Assembly: GCF_000344785.1 (NCBI RefSeq)
Contig: NC_020506.1
Location: forward strand, 1,178,001-1,242,000
From: Corynebacterium callunae DSM 20147
GTDB taxonomy: Bacteria; Actinomycetota; Actinomycetes; Mycobacteriales; Mycobacteriaceae
Direction of reading: 5' to 3'
Length of the DNA: 64,000 bases
Both the position numbers and the translations under genes were made by a program. Within the stretch, counting starts at the first letter, position 1. Each line of letters begins with the position of its first letter. The notes below the pieces were generated by a model that did not search any database, had not been told where the DNA came from, and saw only the letters and a list, made by a program, of their open reading frames with translations. Shown here piece after piece: positions 20,845 through 28,703 of the stretch.

Positions 20845-21132
20845 ATGCCACGTCGAAATAAACGAAACAATATCCAATCGTCTCATGTTTTGCCACCAGA
20901 TGGTGCGGTGTACTGGGGAACCCAAACCCAGGAGGGTCCAAGTTGGTCTTTTGGGGAGCCCTATTTGGTACGTCAAATAGGTTCCTCCGCAGCTAAGAAG
21001 TTTTATATTTGTCCTGGCTGTAACCAAAATATTCCGCCTGGTGTGGCTCATATTGTGGCGTGGCCCAAGGAGACAGGTGGCAGGGCTGATGATCGCCGTC
21101 ATTGGCATAAGCCGTGTTGGGATCGTCGCTAA
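20845..21132 (+). CDS. Small Cys/His-rich protein of unknown function next to nucS
   Basis: 95 residues, very basic N-terminus (MPRRNKRN). The C-terminal half has CPGCNQNIPPGVAHIVAWP, then DDRRHWHKPCW: a CxxC knuckle plus His-His-Cys, a layout that suggests one bound zinc in an HNH- or treble-clef-like fold. It is not a recognised enzyme. It starts 8 nt after nucS, so co-transcription is likely and a nucleic-acid-related role is plausible, but no function is shown by the sequence. Confidence 0.75.
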   Translation: MPRRNKRNNIQSSHVLPPDGAVYWGTQTQEGPSWSFGEPYLVRQIGSSAAKKFYICPGCNQNIPPGVAHIVAWPKETGGRADDRRHWHKPCWDRR

Positions 21133-21151
21133 AAAGGGTAGGCTGGCAGCT

Positions 21152-21460
21152 ATGATTGTTGCTTTTTCTGTTGCCCCCGCAGTAACCGATAACCCTGATG
21201 CAGAGATGGCAGATGCCGTCACCGAAGCGATCCGCGTGGTCCGGGCTTCTGGACTTCCCAATGAAACGAATGCCATGTTTACCCTCATTGAAGGGGAGTG
21301 GGATGAGGTATTTGCCGTAATTAAGGAGGCTACCGAGGCAGTCTCCAAGGTCGCTCCACGTACCTCATTAGTTATTAAGGCTGATATTCGCCCCGGACAT
21401 ACCGGACAGCTCACCCGCAAGGTCGAGGCAGTAGAAGAACGGCTTGCCGCAGATCATTAG
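21152..21460 (+). CDS. Thiamine-binding/DUF77 (MTH1187 family) protein
   Basis: 102 residues with the MTH1187/YkoF-like ferredoxin fold: MIVAFSVAPAV at the start and a C-terminal VIKADIRPGHTGQLTRKV. Members form tetramers and some bind thiamine; the role here is unproven. The frame is open much further upstream, inside the preceding gene, but ATG 21152 matches the family start and lies 7 nt after TAGGCT (21139-21144), a leaderless arrangement. Confidence 0.85.
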   Translation: MIVAFSVAPAVTDNPDAEMADAVTEAIRVVRASGLPNETNAMFTLIEGEWDEVFAVIKEATEAVSKVAPRTSLVIKADIRPGHTGQLTRKVEAVEERLAADH

Positions 21461-21505
21461 GATAGTGGGCATTAATAGCAAATTTAAAGGAAGCGTGATT
21501 TTAAG

Positions 21506-22429
21506 GTGACTACACCACATCGTTTTGTCAGTGGCGCAATTGACTTAGGTGAAGTAAAAGCACGTGCAGAGGCACGCCAAAAGGCTCATGAACAGGGTCC
21601 TACCGCAGGTGGCATTGCATCTTCTATTGATGTGACCATGGAAAACCTGGAAAACGAGGTTTTGCGACGCTCCACCCAGGTGCCAGTAATTGTGTTGGTT
21701 GGTACTCCACGTAGCCCTGACTCTGAGCAGTTGAAAGCAGATTTCACAGCACTCGCCGCAAATGCGGGATTGAAGTTTATCTTTGCTTATGTCAATGCTG
21801 ATACCGATGCTGATGTGGCTCAGGTTTTCGGTATTCAGGGTTTGCCAACGGTAATTGCAATTGCTGCAGGTAGGCCATTGGCCGATTTCCAAGGTGGTCA
21901 GCCAGCTGAAGCCTTAGCGGAATGGGTCGGCCAGGTGGTACAAGCAGTGGGACCACAGCTAGAAGGCCTACCAGCTGACGCCACGGCACCAGCAGATACG
22001 GCAGCTGAGCCGGAGGATCCTCGTTTTGACGCGGCCACCGATGCACTAAACCGTGGTGCTTTTGAAGAAGCCATTGCGGTTTATGATGCCATCTTGGAAG
22101 AAGAGCCACATAACCTTGATGCCAAGCAAGCTCGCGATACTGCAAAGCTGCTAGGCAGGCTGAGCACGGTGGCGCCAGGGGAGGATGTAATTGCTGCAGC
22201 TGACGCTGATCCAGCATCTTTGGAAAAGGCCTTTGCAGCCGCTGATGCTGCGGTGGTGAATGGACAACCTGAAGCTGCCTTTGATCGACTCATTGCATTG
22301 TTGATGCGCACCGCCGGCGCCGATAAAGATGCTGTCAAAGATAGGCTATTAGAGCTTTTTGGCATGTTTGAAGCTACTGATCCGCGGGTACTGACTGCAC
22401 GCGGACAGATGGCAAGTGCTTTGTTCTAA
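21506..22429 (+). CDS. Thioredoxin-fold/tetratricopeptide protein, CnoX (YbbN)-like
   Basis: 307 residues: a thioredoxin domain (about 45-150) followed by helical TPR-like repeats (RFDAATDALNRGAFEEAIAVYDAILEEEPHNLDAKQ and a second copy). The active-site CxxC is absent; the equivalent segment reads GTPRSPDSEQLK, so it cannot act as a thiol oxidoreductase. The same architecture in E. coli CnoX/YbbN is a chaperone-like holdase. GTG start, with AAAGG about 14 nt upstream. A terminator follows at once. Confidence 0.85.
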   Translation: MTTPHRFVSGAIDLGEVKARAEARQKAHEQGPTAGGIASSIDVTMENLENEVLRRSTQVPVIVLVGTPRSPDSEQLKADFTALAANAGLKFIFAYVNADTDADVAQVFGIQGLPTVIAIAAGRPLADFQGGQPAEALAEWVGQVVQAVGPQLEGLPADATAPADTAAEPEDPRFDAATDALNRGAFEEAIAVYDAILEEEPHNLDAKQARDTAKLLGRLSTVAPGEDVIAAADADPASLEKAFAAADAAVVNGQPEAAFDRLIALLMRTAGADKDAVKDRLLELFGMFEATDPRVLTARGQMASALF

Positions 22430-22438
22430 GCCATTCTT

Positions 22439-22475
22439 ATAGCCACCCCATTTCCTAATGGGGTGGCTATTTTTA
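22439..22475 (+). terminator. Terminator after the thioredoxin/TPR gene
   Basis: Perfect 14-bp stem ATAGCCACCCCATT / AATGGGGTGGCTAT, loop TCCT, then TTTTA. Confidence 0.93.
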
Positions 22476-22491
22476 TAGACTAGTCGGTCTA
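22476..22491. promoter_or_regulatory. McbR-type operator box 1 upstream of ssuD
   Basis: TAGAC-TAGTCG-GTCTA is an exact match to TAGAC-N6-GTCTA, the consensus published for McbR, the TetR-type repressor of sulfur metabolism in C. glutamicum. It begins directly after the terminator. Confidence 0.7.
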
Positions 22492-22551
22492 GAGGGCTTT
22501 AAAAGACCAGGTAGTATCTATTATTTCCAAACTGGTTTTAATGCTACTGGA

Positions 22552-22580
22552 TAGACTGTGCGGTCTGTTTATATTGTGGC
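22552..22580 (+). promoter_or_regulatory. McbR-type box 2 abutting the ssuD -10 region
   Basis: TAGAC-TGTGCG-GTCTG (22552-22567) differs from the McbR consensus in the last base only and ends 2 nt before the -10 hexamer TATATT (22570-22575). The ssuD ATG is 5 nt after the hexamer, giving a probably leaderless mRNA whose promoter the bound repressor would block. Confidence 0.7.
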
Positions 22581-23720
22581 ATGACATTAACATTCCACTG
22601 GTTCCTATCCACCTCCGGCGATTCCCGCGGCATAATTGGCGGCGGTCACGGCGCCGAAAAGATCGGCACCTCCCGACCTCTTAGCCATAGTTACCTCAAG
22701 CAAATGGCATTGGCCGCAGAAACCAACGGTTTTGAATCCGTGCTCACTCCCACAGGCACCTGGTGCGAAGATGCCTGGATCACCGATGCTTCCCTCATTG
22801 AGGCCACTGAAAAACTAAAATTCTTAGTTGCTTTACGCCCTGGACAAATCGGGCCAACACTTTCCGCCCAGATGGCTGCCACCTTCCAGCGTCTGTCCAA
22901 TAATCGTTTGCTTATCAATGTGGTTACCGGTGGTGAGGACGCAGAACAGCGCGCCTTCGGAGATTATCTAAATAAGGAAGAACGCTATGAGCGTTGCGGG
23001 GAATTCTTAGATATTGTCAGTCAGCTGTGGCGCGGGGAGACGGTGACCTTCCAGGGCAAACATCTGCAGGTGGAAAATGCGCGGTTGGCCAATCCACCGC
23101 AGGTCATTCCAGAGGTGCTTTTTGGTGGATCTTCCGCAGCTGCTGGAACTGTCGCTGCGCAATTTGCCGATACCTATCTCACCTGGGGCGAACTTCCCGC
23201 GCAGGTAGGGGAGAAGATTAACTGGATCAATGGCCTCGCAGCGCAACATCGACGCGAAGTTTCCCATGGCATTCGTTTCCACGTAATTACTCGCGATACC
23301 GCTGAAGAAGCCTGGGCAGTGGCAGAAAAGCTGATTGAGCATGTTACTCCCGAACAAGTTGCCAAGGCACAGGCGGGATTTGCCACCTCTGCTTCTGAAG
23401 GTCAGCGTCGCATGGCTCAATTGCATGGAAAGGGGCAGATCTTTAATGCCAAGACGGCAGCTCGTGATCTTGAGGTTTATCCCAACGTGTGGGCTGGAGT
23501 TGGGCTGCTGCGCGGCGGAGCCGGCACGGCACTAGTTGGTTCGCATAGCGAGGTTGCTGATCGAATTGAAGAATATGCCGCCCTTGGCCTCGATAATTTC
23601 GTGCTCTCCGGATACCCCAACTTAGAAGAAGCATTCCACTTTGGTGAAGGGGTTATCCCCGAACTGCTGCGCCGTGGCGTTGCAGTTAAAAACCACCCTT
23701 CCTTGGTAACCGCGAGCTAA
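22581..23720 (+). CDS. ssuD: FMNH2-dependent alkanesulfonate monooxygenase
   Basis: Cleaves alkanesulfonates to aldehyde and sulfite using reduced flavin from a separate reductase, so sulfonates can serve as sulfur source. 379 residues, bacterial luciferase-like TIM barrel; visible segments are FHWFLSTSGDSRGI at the start, FLVALRPGQIGPTLSAQMAAT, LLINVVTGGEDAEQ and the C-terminal GYPNLEEAFHFGEGV. First gene of ssuDCBA; a flavin reductase gene is not in the window. Controlled by the two upstream TAGAC-N6-GTCTR boxes, by inference. Confidence 0.95.
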   Translation: MTLTFHWFLSTSGDSRGIIGGGHGAEKIGTSRPLSHSYLKQMALAAETNGFESVLTPTGTWCEDAWITDASLIEATEKLKFLVALRPGQIGPTLSAQMAATFQRLSNNRLLINVVTGGEDAEQRAFGDYLNKEERYERCGEFLDIVSQLWRGETVTFQGKHLQVENARLANPPQVIPEVLFGGSSAAAGTVAAQFADTYLTWGELPAQVGEKINWINGLAAQHRREVSHGIRFHVITRDTAEEAWAVAEKLIEHVTPEQVAKAQAGFATSASEGQRRMAQLHGKGQIFNAKTAARDLEVYPNVWAGVGLLRGGAGTALVGSHSEVADRIEEYAALGLDNFVLSGYPNLEEAFHFGEGVIPELLRRGVAVKNHPSLVTAS

Positions 23721-23777
23721 GCGCGGCGCTTAACCCCCGCCAAGTTGACGTCGATAAGCATTTTTAAAGGACCTCTA

Positions 23778-24560
23778 ATGACTGCATTAGCAACCCGGCC
23801 CCGCGTGGCGGTGCCCACCCGAATTATTTCCCCAATTGTTGTGTTGGTGCTGTGGCAGCTTGGCTCGATGCTCGGGCTGATCTCCGAGCGCGTGCTGCCG
23901 GCGCCCATCACCATTGCCAGCGCGGGCTGGGAGGTGCTAGTTAACGGGAAGCTTTTCGACGCCTTGATGATCTCTGGACAAAGGGTCATTATTGGATTTT
24001 TAATTGGCGCGATTATTGGAATTAGCCTTGGTGTGATCACCGGAATGTCTCGCCTGGCAGATACCGCAATTGATCCATTGCTGCAGGCTGCGCGCGCTTT
24101 GCCACACCTCGGCTTGGTACCGCTTTTTATTATCTGGTTCGGTATTGGCGAACTGCCAAAGGTGCTAATTATCAGCCTTGGTGTGCTGTTTCCGCTGTAC
24201 CTCAATACCGCAAGCGGCTTCCGCCAGATTGATCCAAAGCTGCTCGAAGCGGGCGAAGTAATGGGCTTTAATGTGCGCCAGAAATTGCGCAATATTGTCA
24301 TCCCTTCCGCCGCCCCGCAGCTGTTTGTGGGACTGCGCCAAGCAAGTGCCGCGGCCTGGCTCTCATTGATTGTTGCCGAGCAAGTTAATGCTCGTGAAGG
24401 CCTGGGCTTCCTCATTAATAATGCGCGCGATTTTTATCGCACAGACCTGGTGATCTTTGGACTAATTGTCTACGCCACTTTGGGCTTGCTTTCAGAAGCG
24501 CTCATTAGAGCCTGGGAGCGCCACACTTTCCGCTATCGCAACAACGAAACTGCAAGGTAG
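23778..24560 (+). CDS. ssuC: Aliphatic sulfonate ABC transporter, permease
   Basis: 260 residues from ATG 23778, chosen over the TTG at 23745 because AAAGGA lies 6 nt upstream. About six membrane helices and the binding-protein-dependent permease EAA loop (LEAGEVMGFNVRQKLRNIVIPSA). It forms the membrane channel for the SsuA-delivered sulfonate together with SsuB. Confidence 0.94.
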   Translation: MTALATRPRVAVPTRIISPIVVLVLWQLGSMLGLISERVLPAPITIASAGWEVLVNGKLFDALMISGQRVIIGFLIGAIIGISLGVITGMSRLADTAIDPLLQAARALPHLGLVPLFIIWFGIGELPKVLIISLGVLFPLYLNTASGFRQIDPKLLEAGEVMGFNVRQKLRNIVIPSAAPQLFVGLRQASAAAWLSLIVAEQVNAREGLGFLINNARDFYRTDLVIFGLIVYATLGLLSEALIRAWERHTFRYRNNETAR

Positions 24561-24568
24561 GACTCAAA

Positions 24569-25321
24569 ATGACCAGCACACTTTCTGCACCCACCCACAC
24601 TTCTACCGCCGCTCGCGTAGAAAATCTGCACAAATCCTATGGCTCCAAAGAAGTTCTGCGAGGCATCGATTTCCACATTGCATCCGGCGAAGTTGTAACC
24701 CTTATTGGTCGCTCCGGTTCGGGAAAATCCACAATACTGCGAGTGCTCGCCGGACTATCTGGGGCACATAGTGGCACCATTGAGGTCGCTGGCAATCCAG
24801 CGGTTGCTTTCCAAGAACCACGCCTTCTGCCCTGGAAAACAGTGCTCGACAATGTGGCCTTTGGGCTTAACCGTAGTGATTTAGCTTGGGAAGAAGCACG
24901 GCAAAAAGCTAGTGACCTGTTAAAAGAAGTGAATTTACCGGATGCTGACAACGCCTGGCCTTTAACCTTAAGTGGCGGACAAGCACAGCGCGTGTCACTG
25001 GCGCGAGCTCTAATTTCAGAGCCTTCATTGCTGCTGCTTGATGAACCTTTTGGCGCACTTGACGCACTAACTCGACTGACCGCCCAAGACCTGCTTTTGC
25101 GCACTGTAGATTCCCGTAACCTCGGTGTTTTGCTGGTCACCCATGATGTTGGCGAGGCTGTTGCACTTGCCGATCAAGTGATTTTGCTCGATGAAGGCGA
25201 AATCACCCACACCCTGCACATTAATATTCCCGGGCCAAAACACACCCGCCGCAGCCACCCAAGCTTTGGAGCTCATACCGCTCAGCTTTTGGACTGGCTT
25301 GAAATCACCACCCCTGCCTAA
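24569..25321 (+). CDS. ssuB: Aliphatic sulfonate ABC transporter, ATPase
   Basis: 250 residues. Walker A GRSGSGKST (~48-56), Q-loop AFQEPRLLPWKTV, signature LSGGQAQRVSLARAL (~133-147), Walker B LLLLDEPFGALD, H-loop VTHDVGEA. Starts 8 nt after ssuC; powers uptake. Confidence 0.95.
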   Translation: MTSTLSAPTHTSTAARVENLHKSYGSKEVLRGIDFHIASGEVVTLIGRSGSGKSTILRVLAGLSGAHSGTIEVAGNPAVAFQEPRLLPWKTVLDNVAFGLNRSDLAWEEARQKASDLLKEVNLPDADNAWPLTLSGGQAQRVSLARALISEPSLLLLDEPFGALDALTRLTAQDLLLRTVDSRNLGVLLVTHDVGEAVALADQVILLDEGEITHTLHINIPGPKHTRRSHPSFGAHTAQLLDWLEITTPA

Positions 25322-25353
25322 ATACGCATCTTAAAAAGGAATTCTTTAGCAAA

Positions 25354-26322
25354 ATGAAAAGCCACAAGATTATCTTCGCCACTGCTCTTATTGCCCTCGG
25401 ATTGGGTGTGACCTCTTGCTCTTCAGCTTCTAGTGAAGCTCAACCAGCTGCCGATGGGAGCATTGATCTCAGCGGAGTTACCCTCAACGTTGGAGACCAA
25501 ATAGCCGGCACCGAACAGGTATTGGAGGCATCAGGAGAACTTGATGATCTGCCCTATGACATCGAATGGTCCTCCTTTACTTCCGGCCCGCCCCAAATAG
25601 AAGCACTTAATGCTGGCCAAATCGACTTTGCCATCACAGGTAACACTCCACCGATTATTGGTGGACCAACCAATACCAAGGTGGTTGCTGCCTATAACAA
25701 CAGAGCCTTGGGTGATGCGATTTTGATTGCTCCTGATTCCATAATTTCCAGCGTGGCTGATCTTAAAGGCAAAAAGATTGCCGTTGCTAGGGGATCAAGT
25801 GCCCATGGGCACCTCATCCTGCAGTTGGAAAAAGCTGGAATCAGCCTTGATGAGGTGGAACTAAACCTGCTGCAGCCCTCAGATGCCAAAGCGGCCTTCC
25901 AAAATGGCCAGGTGGATGCGTGGGCAGTGTGGGATCCTTATACCTCACAAGCTGAACTAGAAGGCGCAAAGGTGCTTACTAACGCCGCTGGAGTATCTGC
26001 AGGTTATGGCTTTGGCGTAGCAAGTGATGAAGCCCTAGCCGACCCGGCAAAAGAAGCCGCACTTGATGATCTGCTCACCAGGGTCTCGGAAGCTTATGTG
26101 TGGGCCAGCGACAACCCAGATGAGTGGGCACAAATCTACTCCGATGAATCCGGTTTTGATCTAGAAGCCGCCAAACTAAATACCCGCAGCTTGCGCCTCC
26201 AAGTGCCTTTAGATGATGAGGTAAATACCTACCAAAATGCCCTCATTGGTTCTTTTGTGAGTGCAGGCTTGCTGGAAGATTTTGATTTTGACAGCATTGT
26301 GGATCGCCGTTTTGAAGACTAA
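25354..26322 (+). CDS. ssuA: Aliphatic sulfonate-binding lipoprotein
   Basis: 322 residues. Signal peptide MKSHKIIFATALIALGLG with lipobox VTSC; Cys22 is the lipidated residue, anchoring the protein outside the membrane. The mature part is a NitT/TauT-type periplasmic-binding fold (DFAITGNTPPIIGG, VARGSSAHGHLI, DAWAVWDPYT). AAAAAGGA precedes the ATG. Last gene of ssuDCBA. Confidence 0.95.
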   Translation: MKSHKIIFATALIALGLGVTSCSSASSEAQPAADGSIDLSGVTLNVGDQIAGTEQVLEASGELDDLPYDIEWSSFTSGPPQIEALNAGQIDFAITGNTPPIIGGPTNTKVVAAYNNRALGDAILIAPDSIISSVADLKGKKIAVARGSSAHGHLILQLEKAGISLDEVELNLLQPSDAKAAFQNGQVDAWAVWDPYTSQAELEGAKVLTNAAGVSAGYGFGVASDEALADPAKEAALDDLLTRVSEAYVWASDNPDEWAQIYSDESGFDLEAAKLNTRSLRLQVPLDDEVNTYQNALIGSFVSAGLLEDFDFDSIVDRRFED

Positions 26323-26324
26323 AT

Positions 26325-26375
26325 AAAATGGTTCGTGCCCTGCCACTTGACGGTGGCAGGGCACGAACCATTTTT
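26325..26375. terminator. Bidirectional terminator between ssuA and glgB
   Basis: 22-bp perfect stem (26325-26346 with 26353-26374), core GGTTCGTGCCCTGCCAC, 6-nt loop, A-run and T-run at opposite ends. Serves the two convergent genes. Confidence 0.95.
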
Positions 26376-26390
26376 ACTTGCTTAAGGGAA

Positions 26391-28586
26391 TTAGCCTTCC
26401 CATGAGTAATACTGTGCACTCATAGCTGGAATTTCTACTTCGAGGGCATGGGGGAACCCATCCCAGCCAGTATCACTTGCTTGGAGGGTTGATGGGAGCT
26501 CATTACCTGCACCGAAGAACTGTCCTTCATCGGTGTTAAGAGCAAGCTTCCACTGACCGCCTGCAGGAACACCCAACTTATAAGCCTGCTGAGTGGTGCC
26601 GGAGAGGTTAAAGACACAGAGCATCTGAGAGCCGTCGGTGCCAAAGCGGGTAAAGGCCAAAATATTGTTGGCCGCATCATCTGCCTTATTCCAGGTAAAG
26701 CCTTCACCCTGGAAATCTTGGGTATGAAGTGCTGTGGCAGAGGTGTAGGTGTTGTTGAGATCGCGCAACAAATCTCGAATGGCACCGTGGTATTCGCCCT
26801 GCCAACCATCAACAATATCCCAAGGCAAACCATGTGCCTCAGACCATTCTTCAGGCTGTCCAATTTCTTGTCCCATAAACAGCAATTTCTTGCCGGGGTG
26901 CGCCCACATATATGCCAAGAGAGTGCGAAGCCCAGCAGCTTTATTCCAGGTATCGCCTGGCATTCTGGTCCATAGTGAACCCTTGCCGTGGACTACTTCA
27001 TCATGGGAGATAGGCAACACAAAGCGCTCAGAGAAGGCATATACCAGTGAGAAGGTGAGCTCATTGTGGTGGAAAGCGCGATGGATAGGATCCTTAGAGA
27101 AGTACTCCAAGGTGTCATTCATCCAACCCATATTCCACTTGAGGGAGAAGCCCAGGCCACCATCCCAGGTTGGTGCAGTGACACCAGGCCAGGAGGTTGA
27201 TTCTTCTGCAATGGTGAGTGCTCCTGGGTGCAAGCGCAGCAGGGTAGCGTTCATTTCCTGCAAGAATTGGACGGCTTCTAGGTTTTCGCGTCCGCCATAG
27301 ATATTGGGCTCCCACTCGCCAGCTTCACGGGAATAATCCAAGTACAGCATTGAGGCCACAGCGTCGACTCGTAGACCGTCAATGTGGAACTCTTCAATCC
27401 AATACAGGGCATTGGCAACTAGGAAGTTACGGACCTCATTGCGACCAAAGTCAAAGACATAGGTGCCCCAGTCCTTTTGTTCGCCACGGCGCCAATCGGG
27501 GTGCTCATAGAGAGCTTCGCCGTCAAAGCGGGCCAAAGCCCAGTCATCCTTGGGGAAGTGGGCGGGAACCCAGTCCATGATGACGCCAATGCCACGAGCG
27601 TGGAAGGCATCAACCAATGCTCGGAATTGATCGGGAGTGCCCCAGCGTGAGGTAGGTGCGTAGTAGCCAGAAACCTGGTATCCCCATGAACCGCCGAAGG
27701 GGTGCTCGGAAACCGGCATAAATTCCACGTGGGTATAACCCAGATCCGCTACATAATCCACCAATTCGGTGGCGAGGTCTTCATAGTTAAGGCCCCAGCG
27801 CCAAGACCCGAGGTGGACTTCATAAACGCTCATAGGGGAGTTGGCAGGATCGCTGCTAGCGCGCTGCTCTAGCCACTGGGAATCCTGCCACTCATAGGAG
27901 GAATCGACCACAATGGAACCCGTTGCGGGAGGCAACTCAGCAGCACGTGCCATGGGGTCAGCCTTATCGCGGCGATGCCCGGCCTTAGTTTGGACGGCAA
28001 ATTTATAAACTTCACCAGTGCCGACTCCAGGGATAAAGACTTCCCACAGGCCTGATCCGCCCATGGAACGCATGGGGTGCTGGGAGGCATTCCAGCCGTT
28101 AAAGGTACCAACTACGGCAGCGCCAATGGCATTGGGAGCCCACACAGTAAAGGCAGTGCCCTTTACAGTACCCAGGGAGGTTTCATAAGTTTTGGTGTTG
28201 GCACCCATGACATCCCAGAGGCGCTCATGGCGACCTTCAGAAATCAGGTAAATATCTAGCTCACCCAGAGTAGGCAGGAAGAAATAAGGATCTGCCTTTA
28301 TCTGTGGTGCCAGACCTGGCCAGGTAATGCGAAGGCGATAGTCTAGGGTCTCGCGGGTTTCTAGTTCCGCTGCGAATATGTCATCACCAAGGTTGACCAT
28401 CTCAACGGAGGTGCCGTCGAGTAGCAATTCAACCTTTTCCGCGCCGATTTGGCGGGTGCGCACTACCGAGCCTTGTGCTAGTTGATGCCATCCATAAAAA
28501 CCATGGGGGTCATGGTGGTTGCAATTTCGCAGTCGGACTAGGTCCGCTTCAGGAATCTGAAGGTGGCTCGCGGGATCTACGCTCAT
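26391..28586 (-). CDS. glgB: 1,4-alpha-glucan branching enzyme
   Basis: Forms alpha-1,6 branches in glycogen. 731 residues: two N-terminal CBM48-like beta domains (first ~220 residues, TFTVWAPNAIGAAVVGTFNGW), the GH13 (beta/alpha)8 barrel with nucleophile Asp in GLRVDAVASMLY, acid/base Glu in TIAEESTSWPG and SHDEVVHGKGS, then a C-terminal beta domain. Downstream of glgE on the same strand (117-nt gap); GlgE and GlgB together make branched alpha-glucan from maltose-1-phosphate. Confidence 0.97.
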   Translation of the reverse strand: MSVDPASHLQIPEADLVRLRNCNHHDPHGFYGWHQLAQGSVVRTRQIGAEKVELLLDGTSVEMVNLGDDIFAAELETRETLDYRLRITWPGLAPQIKADPYFFLPTLGELDIYLISEGRHERLWDVMGANTKTYETSLGTVKGTAFTVWAPNAIGAAVVGTFNGWNASQHPMRSMGGSGLWEVFIPGVGTGEVYKFAVQTKAGHRRDKADPMARAAELPPATGSIVVDSSYEWQDSQWLEQRASSDPANSPMSVYEVHLGSWRWGLNYEDLATELVDYVADLGYTHVEFMPVSEHPFGGSWGYQVSGYYAPTSRWGTPDQFRALVDAFHARGIGVIMDWVPAHFPKDDWALARFDGEALYEHPDWRRGEQKDWGTYVFDFGRNEVRNFLVANALYWIEEFHIDGLRVDAVASMLYLDYSREAGEWEPNIYGGRENLEAVQFLQEMNATLLRLHPGALTIAEESTSWPGVTAPTWDGGLGFSLKWNMGWMNDTLEYFSKDPIHRAFHHNELTFSLVYAFSERFVLPISHDEVVHGKGSLWTRMPGDTWNKAAGLRTLLAYMWAHPGKKLLFMGQEIGQPEEWSEAHGLPWDIVDGWQGEYHGAIRDLLRDLNNTYTSATALHTQDFQGEGFTWNKADDAANNILAFTRFGTDGSQMLCVFNLSGTTQQAYKLGVPAGGQWKLALNTDEGQFFGAGNELPSTLQASDTGWDGFPHALEVEIPAMSAQYYSWEG

Positions 28587-28663
28587 AGATAAAAGTCCTT
28601 ATAACGGGGGAAATCTTTAGATAATCAAGCTCTTAGTTCGAAAGTACCGGAGTTAGCCAAGCA

Positions 28664-28690
28664 GGGGGCGGTAATCAGAAACCCGCCCCC
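28664..28690 (-). terminator. GC-rich hairpin between glgE and glgB
   Basis: GGGGGCGG / CCGCCCCC, 8-bp stem with 11-nt loop, in the gap after the glgE stop. The U-tract is weak, so it may only attenuate read-through into glgB. Confidence 0.5.
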
Positions 28691-28703
28691 AATTAGGACT
28701 AAA

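Noticed and set aside
20833..21420. 195-residue minus-strand frame opposite the Cys/His and DUF77 genes
   Set aside because: Composition is shadow-like and both plus-strand genes have recognisable motifs.
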